The notes: generated by a model from the sequence alone, not told the origin. Positions 1 through 7,660 are shown, numbered from the stretch's first letter. The stretch: 12,937 nt of DNA from Nitrososphaerales archaeon TH1177 (GCA_014523515.1 JAATVJ010000246.1:1-12937), one strand, 5' to 3'. Numbers and translations are program-made.

Positions 1-1878
1 ATCTCTGTGACCTTTTATCTGCAAATATTTGTCAGTTACAACTTTACCACTATTATCATGTTCACAAGAAATATCAATAATGGATTTCTCTGGTACAACT
101 CCTGCGGTCCAGATAAGTGTATCTGCTATTATATGACTATTATCTTTTAGGATGATTTTTTTTGGACCACGTAGGCTTAATAGATTTTCTTTATTCTTAC
201 TACCTTCTATTATAGACTTTACATCAATAACTCTATTATTCAAAATAACTTCTACATTCTTTTTCTTTAATTCTTCTAAAGCAAAGTTACCAAGTTGGTC
301 ATCCATTTCTGGCAATATTCTAGAACCAGAATTAATTAGAATAACTCTTACATCTTTTATATCTATATTTTGGTAATAATCTCTAATAGATTCTTTTATA
401 AAATCATTTATTTCTCCAATAGTTTCAACACCTGCAAAACCTCCACCAACTACAACATATGTAGTTAGACTCTTTTTGATGTTTTCTAATATATTTTGTT
501 TATCTTTATAATTTAAAACAGAATTTTTAACAGTAATATTTTTAATTTCCCGATCTATTACTACGACATCTTTTCTTTCTTCAAATAGTAACATATCTGT
601 CTGTTCTAATGTATCAATAATATGACTTCTAATTGAAAATGCATCATATAGACTTTTCATTGTAAATGATGCTTTCTCCAAATTTTTATTTCCAAAGAAA
701 TTTGTATTACTGCCCAAGGCCAAAACTAGATAATCATAATACAACGATTTGGCATAACGAGTGTTTAAGTTGACATAATTTTCATCATTATCATTATTTA
801 TATTATCATTTGAAGTATCTGAAGACTTTACTGAAGGTAAATGATTTGATAATGTATCTAATTTCTTGTCTTCTTCTATACTGTTACTATAATTACCAGC
901 AGTAAATCTTGCTTCCAAAATTTGATTTGTAAATTCTATTTTTTTGTTCATTAAATCTATTGATTTAACTTCAGATTCTATGAACCTGGCTCTTTTACAA
1001 AATGCCCTCAATGGCGATGCAACATGCTTTGTTTCTATCATCCCAGAAGATACTTCATGTAACATAGGGGTAAAAAGAAAGAAATTATCTTTGCTTAGTA
1101 GTGTTATATCTACTCTGATATCGTTTTGAAATTCTTTTTGTAGTTTTGTAAGAACTTCAATACCTGCGAAGCCTCCTCCCAATATTGCAATTTTCTTTTG
1201 TTCTATTGGAAGCCTACTATGTACTAATTGTAGGTGTTTTTTAATGATATCTATTCTCGAAAAAGATACATTACAGATATTACATTTGTATTTTGTACCG
1301 AATTTTACAGATAATGCTGAAGATACAAGACCAACTGTAATACCAAATAAGAGATTAATAAATAATGAATTAATTAAAATATTTAACTTGTTATTTTGAA
1401 TTTGTTGAGATACTTCTTGTTCTGATAAAGTTGGATCGATATCAGCAATAGTTCGAATATTTTCTGGAATCAAAACAAATTCATTTACTGGAATCGCCCA
1501 TACAATAAATATTATTGTACCTGCAAAAATTCCATAAATAAAACCATTTTTTGGATTGCTAATATTCAAAATATTTGTTTTATACAAGAATATGCCTGTT
1601 ATTATCCCTATAGAAACTGCTGTCATCAAATGAATTATAAATCCTGCAGTAGCAGCAGATGAAGAATAAACACCCATTACATGTCCAAATATAATCCATG
1701 ATGTATAGTATGATTGCCCACTTATGAATTCATAAATAGTTCTAGGAAGAATCATTGTTATAGCACCAATTATAGCACCTGCTACAACATACAAGACTTC
1801 TCTCTTCAGAGAGAAATCAATTTTTATCAAGTTAAGATCATCATGTAAATTTTTATTTTTTATATTTCTATGTTTCAT
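1..1878 (-). CDS. Type II NADH dehydrogenase-like FAD oxidoreductase fused to a membrane domain and C2H2 zinc finger (3' end outside window)
   Basis: The first 626 codons are open from the ATG at 1878 to the window edge; the C-terminus is missing. Residues 1-27 are polar. Hydrophobic helices lie near 28-45, 61-70, 78-98, 112-131 and 167-190. A classical zinc finger follows: C199-x2-C202, F206, I212, H215-x4-H220. The flavoprotein part starts near 228. It has the FAD dinucleotide motif GGGFAG (234-239), the segment LFTPMLHEVSSG (268-279), a second Rossmann motif VVVGGGFAGVE (475-485) for NAD(P)H, GEINDF (488-493) and the late FAD motif WTAGVVP (590-596). This is the NDH-2 family, which passes electrons from NADH to quinone at the membrane without pumping protons. 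Two loops are longer than usual: an Asn/Asp/Ser-rich insert (about 328-373) and one at about 433-470. The quinone-site and C-terminal region are not visible. Family assignment is firm; substrate and the role of the fused parts are not. Confidence 0.88.
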   Translation of the reverse strand, partial: MKHRNIKNKNLHDDLNLIKIDFSLKREVLYVVAGAIIGAITMILPRTIYEFISGQSYYTSWIIFGHVMGVYSSSAATAGFIIHLMTAVSIGIITGIFLYKTNILNISNPKNGFIYGIFAGTIIFIVWAIPVNEFVLIPENIRTIADIDPTLSEQEVSQQIQNNKLNILINSLFINLLFGITVGLVSSALSVKFGTKYKCNICNVSFSRIDIIKKHLQLVHSRLPIEQKKIAILGGGFAGIEVLTKLQKEFQNDIRVDITLLSKDNFFLFTPMLHEVSSGMIETKHVASPLRAFCKRARFIESEVKSIDLMNKKIEFTNQILEARFTAGNYSNSIEEDKKLDTLSNHLPSVKSSDTSNDNINNDNDENYVNLNTRYAKSLYYDYLVLALGSNTNFFGNKNLEKASFTMKSLYDAFSIRSHIIDTLEQTDMLLFEERKDVVVIDREIKNITVKNSVLNYKDKQNILENIKKSLTTYVVVGGGFAGVETIGEINDFIKESIRDYYQNIDIKDVRVILINSGSRILPEMDDQLGNFALEELKKKNVEVILNNRVIDVKSIIEGSKNKENLLSLRGPKKIILKDNSHIIADTLIWTAGVVPEKSIIDISCEHDNSGKVVTDKYLQIKGHRD

Positions 1879-1902
1879 ACCTAATATCTCTTCTTTACTT
1901 AT

Positions 1903-1914
1903 TTTTATATTATT
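1903..1914 (-). promoter_or_regulatory. TATA-like box for the NDH-2 fusion gene
   Basis: On the minus strand the stretch ATAATATAAAAA is centred about 30 bases before the ATG at 1878. This is the distance expected for a leaderless or nearly leaderless archaeal transcript. It is inferred from position and composition only, in a very AT-rich background. Confidence 0.35.
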
Positions 1915-2122
1915 TATTAATTTGAGATATCAAATAATTTTTAAATTTGATACAAATGATTCATAAAGTCTATTTAATACTAATGCAATCCATCTTCTTT
2001 TATGATTTCTTATTGAGTCATACTCTGCATATGATAAGATTTACTAGTTTTATAGTATTCTGGATTTTACTTTGATTTCTTTAGAACTAGTATTAATAAA
2101 GGTCATTATTTGTCTCTCATTA

Positions 2123-2464
2123 CTACTCTTGAAAACGTTGTGCTATTTTTGCAAAATTATTATATACATTCTGTTTGCATGGATGATTTTCCATAAACCA
2201 CCTGTCTCCAGTCAAGATACAACTATTGCATATCCAAATATTTGAATTAGAACTACGTCTTTGAATTAGAATTGTCTTTTTTATTATGGTTCCCTTTCTC
2301 CCAGGTTTACTCTTTTGTTTTACTTGATCATTACGTTCTTTTAATTCTGAATCATTATATAATAAAGGAAAAAAAGATTCTATTACTAGAGGAAAAGAAC
2401 AAACAATTACTGTAAATATTATTGATAAGGACTCAAAAGAAGAAGTATCTGGGATTGAAATCAA
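2123..2464 (-). CDS. Small protein with a Cys/His zinc-binding-like C-terminal motif (start uncertain, possibly chimeric or decayed)
   Basis: The open frame encodes up to 113 residues. Its C-terminal third looks genuine: WICNSC, then LTGDRWF, then ENHPC, giving C79-x2-C82-x11-H94-x-C96, a plausible single zinc site. It follows a basic stretch (KQKSKPGRKG and IQRR, residues 49-70). The first 40 or so residues are antisense to a recognisable domain remnant on the plus strand and are probably not native protein. No in-frame internal ATG precedes the zinc motif, so the real start is either non-canonical or lost. It may be a truncated gene joined to unrelated DNA near 2330-2350. I do not recognise a named family, and the function is unknown. 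Confidence 0.35.
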   Translation of the reverse strand: MISIPDTSSFESLSIIFTVIVCSFPLVIESFFPLLYNDSELKERNDQVKQKSKPGRKGTIIKKTILIQRRSSNSNIWICNSCILTGDRWFMENHPCKQNVYNNFAKIAQRFQE

Positions 2465-2650
2465 TGGATTTATAAGGATGCTTCTAAAACTACTACAAAG
2501 TCTTTTTCTGGAATAACAGACAATGATGGTAAGTTTTCCTATTCCTGGAAAATAAGAGGAAATTCAAAACCAGGATTATTTGAGATGATGGTAAAAGTAA
2601 AATCTCTTCTTGACAAATACTTCAATATTAGAACATACAAAAAGATTTGA
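2340..2650 (+). pseudogene. Frameshifted remnant of a secreted Ig-like repeat domain
   Basis: Two adjacent plus-strand frames join into one sensible protein. The first (open from just after the TGA at 2325-2327) reads TITVNIIDKDSKEEVSG then IEING. The second, entered about 2466-2471, continues IYKDASKTTTKSFSG, ITDNDGKFSYSWKI, RGNSKPGLFEM and ends at TGA 2648-2650. Loss of a single base between the Asn-Gly codons and the TAT codon explains the shift. The pattern (a beta strand, a 'VSG...I.G' turn, 'sG.TD..GkfsySW.I.gnskPG.f.v.v') is that of carboxypeptidase-regulatory-like or Ig-like repeats in large archaeal surface proteins. There is no start codon or signal peptide, so this is an internal or C-terminal fragment. 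It overlaps the minus-strand zinc-motif ORF. Confidence 0.6.
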
Positions 2651-2760
2651 AATAATGTCTAAACAAAAGTGATTCAAAAAAAAATAAATCAATGTGCTAC
2701 TATATTATTATTTAGAATCATACATTCCTTTATTATTTATCTATTAGATCTTTAGAAAAT

Positions 2761-4140
2761 TTACTTTTTCTTATTGCCGCTAGAAGAAGCAGAAGAAGAA
2801 GGGATTATTTTTCCAACTGCTTTATTGTTTATTTCTGATTTTAACTCTATTCCTTTCATATTTGCTGGATCTGTATTATTATTATTTTTATTGTTATCAT
2901 CATTATCCTCATTGTAGACTATCTTATTTTCAGGTTGACTTATTAAAAATGCATTAAACCTATTTGTTAAGAATTCCATTGATCTTTTCAAATCATTAAT
3001 TTCTTGTTCTTTTTCTTGAAGTTTACCTTTAATTATATAGTCTTTGTTTTGATTCTTTTCTTGAAGTTCTTTGATTTGTTTGGAGAGTCTATTTTCATCA
3101 TTGATTGTTAAATCATTTACAACCTTGAGATATTCATTTAATAATTGAGATTCAGTAGGTCTAAAATAATTAACGTCTAAACCTAGTTTTGCATTATGAC
3201 CTAATAATTTTTCTTTTACATAATGGTTAACGTTATTTTCTATACAAATGGTATCAAATATCTTACGGAATGCGTGGCATCGCATCATAGGTTTTCTTAT
3301 CTGTGCTCTTTTTGTAGGATCTTTTTCACCTGATTGTTTAGGTATTAGTTGTGACTTATGCTGTAATCTACTTACTGATTGTTGTATTGAATCGGACGAG
3401 ATGTGTTTATCAAAATAATGATCTTCTATTCTTTCTTTCTTGTATCCATTTGCTTTTGATGTTTTTAGATAAATAAGAGGTGATTCAGGTGCTATACTAT
3501 CTCCTATTTTTTTTCTGTATTCAAGATATTTGTTTATTATTGAAGCACATTCAGGAGTGCAATAGGTAACATATTTTTCTTTTGAATCAAATGAATAAAC
3601 ATTGATTTTATATATTTGAAATTTTTCTATATATTGTAAATCTTTGATTTTTAAATCTGCTAGTCCTCCTACTCTTATGCCACTTGATAGCATTGTTAAA
3701 ATAATAACTTTCATTCTTAGATCGGCATGATCCAATAACTGAATAATTTCTTCTTTTGTGTAAACTCTATCTTCTATAATTTTACCATTGCTATTTCCAT
3801 TTTTCCTTCCTAAACAATTATTAGATATTTGTTCCCAATCTAATTTTATGCCATTTATTGCAAAAAATTTTTTTATTGCACTATAAGCATTCATTAAGGT
3901 TGTATGAGATAATTTCTTTTCTACTGAAAGGTGAAGGAGATAATCCATAATACTTTCATATTTTTCTGAATCTGACATTTCCATTAACTGTTCAAATTCA
4001 GTAAACTGACAGAACTTGAGGAAATCTTTTAGATATTTTGTATAAGTTTTTTTAGTTTCAGATGCAATTTTTGAATGTTGAAATTTCTGAAAACAAGTGT
4101 ACTTTGATTGGTAACGTCTTGCTGTTGTTATTTGTTCCAT
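2761..4140 (-). CDS. Tyrosine recombinase/integrase with C-terminal coiled coil
   Basis: This 459-residue protein has a SAM-like core-binding domain (about 20-110; a run from SETKKTYTKYLKDFLKF to the NAYSAIKKFF helix) and a catalytic domain (about 125-335). Catalytic residues are visible: R156 in SGIRVGGLADLK, a likely beta-hairpin lysine at K187 or K189, H289-A-F-R292, H315 in LLGH, and nucleophile Y325 in NYFRP. All expected residues are present, so it is probably active. Enzymes of this family cut and rejoin DNA at paired sites through a 3'-phosphotyrosine link, for element integration or excision or replicon resolution. Beyond the catalytic domain are a predicted coiled coil (about 350-395, rich in E, K, Q and L) and an Asn/Asp-rich then Ser/Lys tail to 459, giving about 120 extra residues over a minimal Xer-type enzyme. 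No phage or plasmid genes and no tRNA lie beside it, so it may be a stranded element gene. The ATG start at 4140 fits the domain start. Confidence 0.9.
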   Translation of the reverse strand: MEQITTARRYQSKYTCFQKFQHSKIASETKKTYTKYLKDFLKFCQFTEFEQLMEMSDSEKYESIMDYLLHLSVEKKLSHTTLMNAYSAIKKFFAINGIKLDWEQISNNCLGRKNGNSNGKIIEDRVYTKEEIIQLLDHADLRMKVIILTMLSSGIRVGGLADLKIKDLQYIEKFQIYKINVYSFDSKEKYVTYCTPECASIINKYLEYRKKIGDSIAPESPLIYLKTSKANGYKKERIEDHYFDKHISSDSIQQSVSRLQHKSQLIPKQSGEKDPTKRAQIRKPMMRCHAFRKIFDTICIENNVNHYVKEKLLGHNAKLGLDVNYFRPTESQLLNEYLKVVNDLTINDENRLSKQIKELQEKNQNKDYIIKGKLQEKEQEINDLKRSMEFLTNRFNAFLISQPENKIVYNEDNDDNNKNNNNTDPANMKGIELKSEINNKAVGKIIPSSSASSSGNKKK

Positions 4141-4456
4141 CTGTAGTATCTATAATAAAGGATAGTCGTATTTACGTGTTACTTTTGTCAGGGAGAGTAG
4201 AATCTCCAGAAGCAGGCGATTGAATTATTTAGAACTGATAATTGATTAATTTTAGTTTGTGATATATTTTAATTGATATAAAATACTTACAAAATAATGA
4301 AAATTATTTGCTAATCTTTGAGTATATAAAATATAAATTATAAATAATCAGAAAGAGGACATATCAGTTTTTCTTAAATCAATATGATTAATGTAATAAC
4401 AAAATGATGAAGATATTTTCTTATATCCGTATTGATAAATTAATATTGTAAAAAGA
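4141..4456. other. Divergent intergenic region between integrase and aconitase
   Basis: These 316 bases hold no convincing gene. The integrase side carries an inverted repeat CGTA-TT-TACG (4168-4177), centred about 32 bases before the integrase ATG, and a hairpin GGAGA-6-TCTCC (4192-4207). A locally GC-richer stretch (about 4175-4220) contains a short plus-strand frame ending LSGRVESPEAGD-stop. The remainder is very AT-rich and contains the aconitase promoter. No tRNA or attachment-site repeat was recognised. Confidence 0.5.
4421..4428 (+). promoter_or_regulatory. TATA-like box for aconitase
   Basis: TTATATCC begins about 36 bases before the ATG at 4457. A transcript starting about 26 bases downstream of its centre would have a 5' leader of only several bases. 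No Shine-Dalgarno-like sequence precedes the ATG, which fits near-leaderless translation. Positional inference only. Confidence 0.35.
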
Positions 4457-6775
4457 ATGGCTATGATAAACAATGTAGATACCACACCTGAAATGGTTTC
4501 TAATATTTATGAAAAATCTCGGAAAAATATTTCAATCTATAAAAAAAAAACAAAGCATAGAGCTCTTACATTAAGTGAAAAAATATTGATAGGTCATCTT
4601 TTTGACATAGAAAAAGATGATCAAAATCAAAATTTAGAAAGAGGAAAAAGTTATGTATTGCTACGTCCAGATAGAGTTGCATTACAAGATGTAACCGGAC
4701 AAATGACTCTTTTACAGTTTATGCAGTCAGGTTTAAAACGAACAATCTTACCCACTACTGTCCATTGTGATCATTTAATTCAAGCAAGAATAGAAGGAGT
4801 ATCAGATACGCAGGCTGCAGTATATGAGAATAGTGAAGTTTATAGATTTTTAGAATCTGCCTCAAGAAAATGCGGGGTTGGCTTTTGGAAACCTGGGGCA
4901 GGTATTATTCACCAAGTAGTTTTGGAAAACTATGCTTTTCCGGGAGGTTTAATGATTGGGACTGATTCACATACTCCTAATGCAGGAGGATTAGGGATGA
5001 TAGCTGTCGGAGTTGGAGGTTTGGATGCTGCAGAAACTATGGCAGGTATGCCATGGGAAATATTGTATCCAAAACGAATAGGAATTTATCTTTCAGGAGA
5101 GCTAAATGGATGGACAGCTCCTAAAGATGTAATTTTGTATGTAGCTTCGAAATTAACTGTTTCTGGTGGTACAAATGCGATAATAGAATATTTTGGTCCA
5201 GGTTCTAAATCAATTAGTTGTACTGGGAAAGCTACAATAACCAATATGGGCGCAGAAATTGGAGCTACATGTTCAATTTTTGGATATGATCAAAGAATGG
5301 AAACATATCTTAGATCTACGAATAGATCTAAAATTGCAGACATTGCTAACAAAAATATAGATATTTTAATCCAAGATATCGATGTTGAAAATGAACCTGA
5401 AAAATATTTCGATCAAGTAATTAGAATTGATTTATCCTCTTTAGAACCTCATATAGTTGGACCTCATACACCAGATCTAGCGAGACCAATTTCACAGATG
5501 AAAAATGATGTTTTAAGAAATAACTATATAGATAAAATTTCAGTAGCGCTCATTGGTAGTTGTACAAACTCATCCTATGAGGATATGTCCAGAGCAGCAA
5601 GTATTGCAAAACAGGCCGATCAGAATGGTGTTAAGACAAAAACTTCTCTTTTGGTAACACCCGGATCGGAGATGATTAGAGCAACAATTGAGAGAGATGG
5701 ACAAATAAAAATACTCAAAGATATTGGTGCTACGGTTTTAGCGAATGCTTGTGGTCCTTGCATAGGTCAGTGGAGAAGGCCTGAAATCAAAAGTGGTGAA
5801 CCGAATACCATTATTACATCATACAATAGAAATTTTCCTGGAAGAAATGATGGAAAGAGAGAAACAATGAATTTTATAGCTAGTCCTGAGATTGTAATTG
5901 CATTGGCTCTTGGTGGGAGACTTTCTTTTAATCCTCTTACTGATCTACTTAAAGGGAAAGATGGAACCGCATTTATACTCAAACCCCCACAAATAGCTCC
6001 AGAGGTTCCGTCAAATGGATTTGAAAATGTCAAGGATGTTTATGTAGAACCTGCAGATGTTCCAGATAATGTTGAGGTAATAATTGATAACAATAGTGAA
6101 AGATTACAAAAGCTAGAACCATTTTTGCCATGGGACGGCAAAGACTTCATAGAACTTCCAATTCTTGCAAAAGTAAAAGGAAAATGTACTACTGATCATA
6201 TATCTCCAGCAGGCGCATGGCTAATGTATAGAGGACATATTGATAGAATAAGTGATAATTTGTTATTAGGTGCTGTAAACGCATTTCGTGATGAACAAAT
6301 AGGGAATGGAAAGAATATTTTCAATGGAAGAATAGAGTCTTATCCTCACATTGCAAGAGAGTACAAGGAAAAAGGTTTCAGATGGGTCATAATAGGAGAT
6401 ACTAACTATGGAGAAGGTAGCAGCAGAGAACATGCCGCAATGACTCCTAGATATTTGGGATGTGCTGCAGTTATCTCTAAGAGTTTTGCCAGGATTCATG
6501 AAACAAATCTAAAAAAACAAGGAATTTTAGCTCTTACTTTTGAAAATAGTTCAGACTACGATAAAATAGATGAAGAAGATAGAATAAGCATAATAGGATT
6601 AGATACATTAGAACCGTCAAGACCTGTAAGATGCAAAATTATTCACAAGGAAGGAGAGTATAAAATAAGAGAAGAAGAAATTAATTTGAAACATTCATAC
6701 AATCATCATCAAATAGAATGGTTTTATGCAGGCTCTGCGCTAAATGTTCTTAAATCAAAGACTCAACAATCATAA
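4457..6775 (+). CDS. acnA: Aconitate hydratase (mitochondrial-type aconitase)
   Basis: Aconitase isomerises citrate and isocitrate through cis-aconitate in the cytoplasm. In ammonia-oxidising archaea it supplies 2-oxoglutarate for glutamate synthesis. The protein is 772 residues, typical for the mitochondrial-type branch. Visible landmarks are VHCDHLIQA (102-110), GTDSHTPNAGGLG (168-180), GSCTNSSYEDM (367-377) with cluster ligand C369, ANACGPCIGQ (429-438) with ligands C432 and C435, and SYNRNFPGRNDG (455-466). The swivel domain carries CTTDHISPAG (577-586) and GEGSSREHAAM (652-662) with the substrate-binding Ser-Ser-Arg. All three [4Fe-4S] cysteines are present, so the enzyme should be active. 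An alternative ATG lies two codons in (4463). The N-terminal 35 residues are Lys-rich and polar. The next plus-strand gene starts about 110 bases on, so an operon is unlikely. The gene symbol is by homology; the subfamily could also be written acn. Confidence 0.97.
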   Translation: MAMINNVDTTPEMVSNIYEKSRKNISIYKKKTKHRALTLSEKILIGHLFDIEKDDQNQNLERGKSYVLLRPDRVALQDVTGQMTLLQFMQSGLKRTILPTTVHCDHLIQARIEGVSDTQAAVYENSEVYRFLESASRKCGVGFWKPGAGIIHQVVLENYAFPGGLMIGTDSHTPNAGGLGMIAVGVGGLDAAETMAGMPWEILYPKRIGIYLSGELNGWTAPKDVILYVASKLTVSGGTNAIIEYFGPGSKSISCTGKATITNMGAEIGATCSIFGYDQRMETYLRSTNRSKIADIANKNIDILIQDIDVENEPEKYFDQVIRIDLSSLEPHIVGPHTPDLARPISQMKNDVLRNNYIDKISVALIGSCTNSSYEDMSRAASIAKQADQNGVKTKTSLLVTPGSEMIRATIERDGQIKILKDIGATVLANACGPCIGQWRRPEIKSGEPNTIITSYNRNFPGRNDGKRETMNFIASPEIVIALALGGRLSFNPLTDLLKGKDGTAFILKPPQIAPEVPSNGFENVKDVYVEPADVPDNVEVIIDNNSERLQKLEPFLPWDGKDFIELPILAKVKGKCTTDHISPAGAWLMYRGHIDRISDNLLLGAVNAFRDEQIGNGKNIFNGRIESYPHIAREYKEKGFRWVIIGDTNYGEGSSREHAAMTPRYLGCAAVISKSFARIHETNLKKQGILALTFENSSDYDKIDEEDRISIIGLDTLEPSRPVRCKIIHKEGEYKIREEEINLKHSYNHHQIEWFYAGSALNVLKSKTQQS

Positions 6776-6876
6776 TAATAGAATTTTTATTTCTAGACAA
6801 ACAAAACAATGTTTTACTATTAACTAACTTCAGTATTAAGTTCTTTATTTTAAAATTAATATTCTAATTCTAGTGT

Positions 6877-6882
6877 GGTGAT
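6877..6882 (+). promoter_or_regulatory. Shine-Dalgarno-like GGTGAT deciding the start of the Mut7-C gene
   Basis: GGTGAT is complementary to the conserved archaeal 16S rRNA 3' end (ATCACCTCC). It ends five bases before the in-frame ATT at 6888, the ideal spacing. The nearest ATG (6921) is 38 bases away, too far to be served by this site. Confidence 0.45.
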
Positions 6883-6887
6883 AAAGA

Positions 6888-7373
6888 ATTCAAGAAAATT
6901 ATTCATTTATAGTAGATTCAATGTTAGGAAAAATAGCCAGAAAATTAAGGATTCTAGGTTTTGATACAATTTATATGTTAGATACAGAAGATAGAAAAAT
7001 ATTAGATTTACTAATTCAAACAAAAAGAATTTTATTAACAAGTGACAAAGAACTATTTTATAGAGCTAAAAAACATAACTGTCATTCAATCTTTATAAAT
7101 AAAAATACAGAAATTGAAAATTTAGTAACCATTTTTAGCAACTTAGAAATAAAGTTTATAGATACTAAAATAAATTGCTATCGTTGTTCCATTTGTAACA
7201 CCAAGCTTAAGACTGTAGAAGATCCAAATACAATAAAAAATGAAGTGCATCAGAAAGTATTTGAGAATAATGCAATATTTTATAGATGTTATAGATGTAA
7301 CAAATTGTATTGGTCTGGGAGCCACATTAAAAATATATCTTTATTAATAGAAAAAATTAATAAAATATTATAG
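6888..7373 (+). CDS. Mut7-C (PIN-like) RNase domain protein with zinc ribbon
   Basis: This is a member of the Mut7-C/DUF82 family: a PIN-like putative ribonuclease fold followed by a zinc ribbon. Starting at ATG 6921 gives 150 residues (MLGKIARKLRILGFDT...). The family motif normally begins a few residues earlier with '(F/L)(I/V)xDxMLGKLAR', and the frame here indeed reads FIVDSMLGKIAR if extended upstream. The Asp is an acidic active-site-type residue, so I extend to ATT 6888, the first start-like codon after the in-frame TAA at 6882-6884, giving 161 residues. Numbered from the ATG, other landmarks are LLTSDKELFYRA (38-49) and zinc ligands C89-x2-C92 and C123-x2-C126, followed by the family signature YWSGSH (130-135). 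The RNA target is unknown. If the ATG is the true start, the protein lacks the conserved Asp. Confidence 0.8.
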   Translation: MQENYSFIVDSMLGKIARKLRILGFDTIYMLDTEDRKILDLLIQTKRILLTSDKELFYRAKKHNCHSIFINKNTEIENLVTIFSNLEIKFIDTKINCYRCSICNTKLKTVEDPNTIKNEVHQKVFENNAIFYRCYRCNKLYWSGSHIKNISLLIEKINKIL

Positions 7374-7422
7374 TTTAAATTAGATATACTTACTTTTGAA
7401 TAAAATAATCAATTATTAAAAA

Positions 7423-7533
7423 ATGGATTTTGTCTATAGATGTAGGAAGGATAGAACTTGTACCGTAATCAATTCATTAACAAAAAGTAAAGATAACAAG
7501 ACTTTTAACTCTAAAGAAAATCAAATACATTAA
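7423..7533 (+). CDS. Possible 36-residue small ORF
   Basis: An ATG frame between the Mut7-C gene and the decarboxylase encodes a hydrophilic peptide beginning MDFVYRCRKDRTCTV, with a C-x5-C pair and a basic, Ser/Asn-rich remainder. There is no ribosome binding site or clear TATA box at leaderless distance. Open frames of this size arise by chance, though TAA-rich DNA makes them somewhat less common. Listed only so the 227-base gap is described; it may well be non-coding. Confidence 0.15.
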   Translation: MDFVYRCRKDRTCTVINSLTKSKDNKTFNSKENQIH

Positions 7534-7660
7534 TAACAATAACAATAATTAAAATTATCTAAAGAGATCAAAAATATCAGTAAATTATATTTTTTGAAAA
7601 GTGGTATTAAAAATTCTAAATAGTAAAATCTTAATATCCTTTTTTATACTATTTGTGCTA

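Noticed and set aside
152..376. Plus-strand open frame of 74 codons
   Set aside because: Antisense to conserved NDH-2 coding sequence; composition is that of a shadow frame.
944..1129. Plus-strand open frame of 61 codons
   Set aside because: Antisense to the NDH-2 FAD domain, with no family resemblance.
1930..2040. Minus-strand 36-codon frame reading ILSYAEYDSIRNHKRRW onward
   Set aside because: Protein-like composition but no start codon and a stop directly upstream; too short to call a gene, mentioned only as part of the fragment mosaic.
2042..2092. Inverted repeat TACTAGTT ... AACTAGTA
   Set aside because: Eight bases separated by 35 in AT-rich DNA; chance occurrence is likely and no function is suggested by position.
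4141..4260. tRNA or integrase attachment site next to the integrase start
   Set aside because: No cloverleaf, T-arm sequence or repeated core could be found.
5767..6033. Minus-strand open frame of 88 codons
   Set aside because: Shadow of aconitase, which is unambiguous on the plus strand.
6266..6499. Minus-strand open frame of 77 codons
   Set aside because: Shadow of the aconitase swivel domain.
7530..7556. Short AAC/AAT tandem repeat
   Set aside because: Only a few imperfect units in very AT-rich DNA; not a CRISPR or meaningful repeat.
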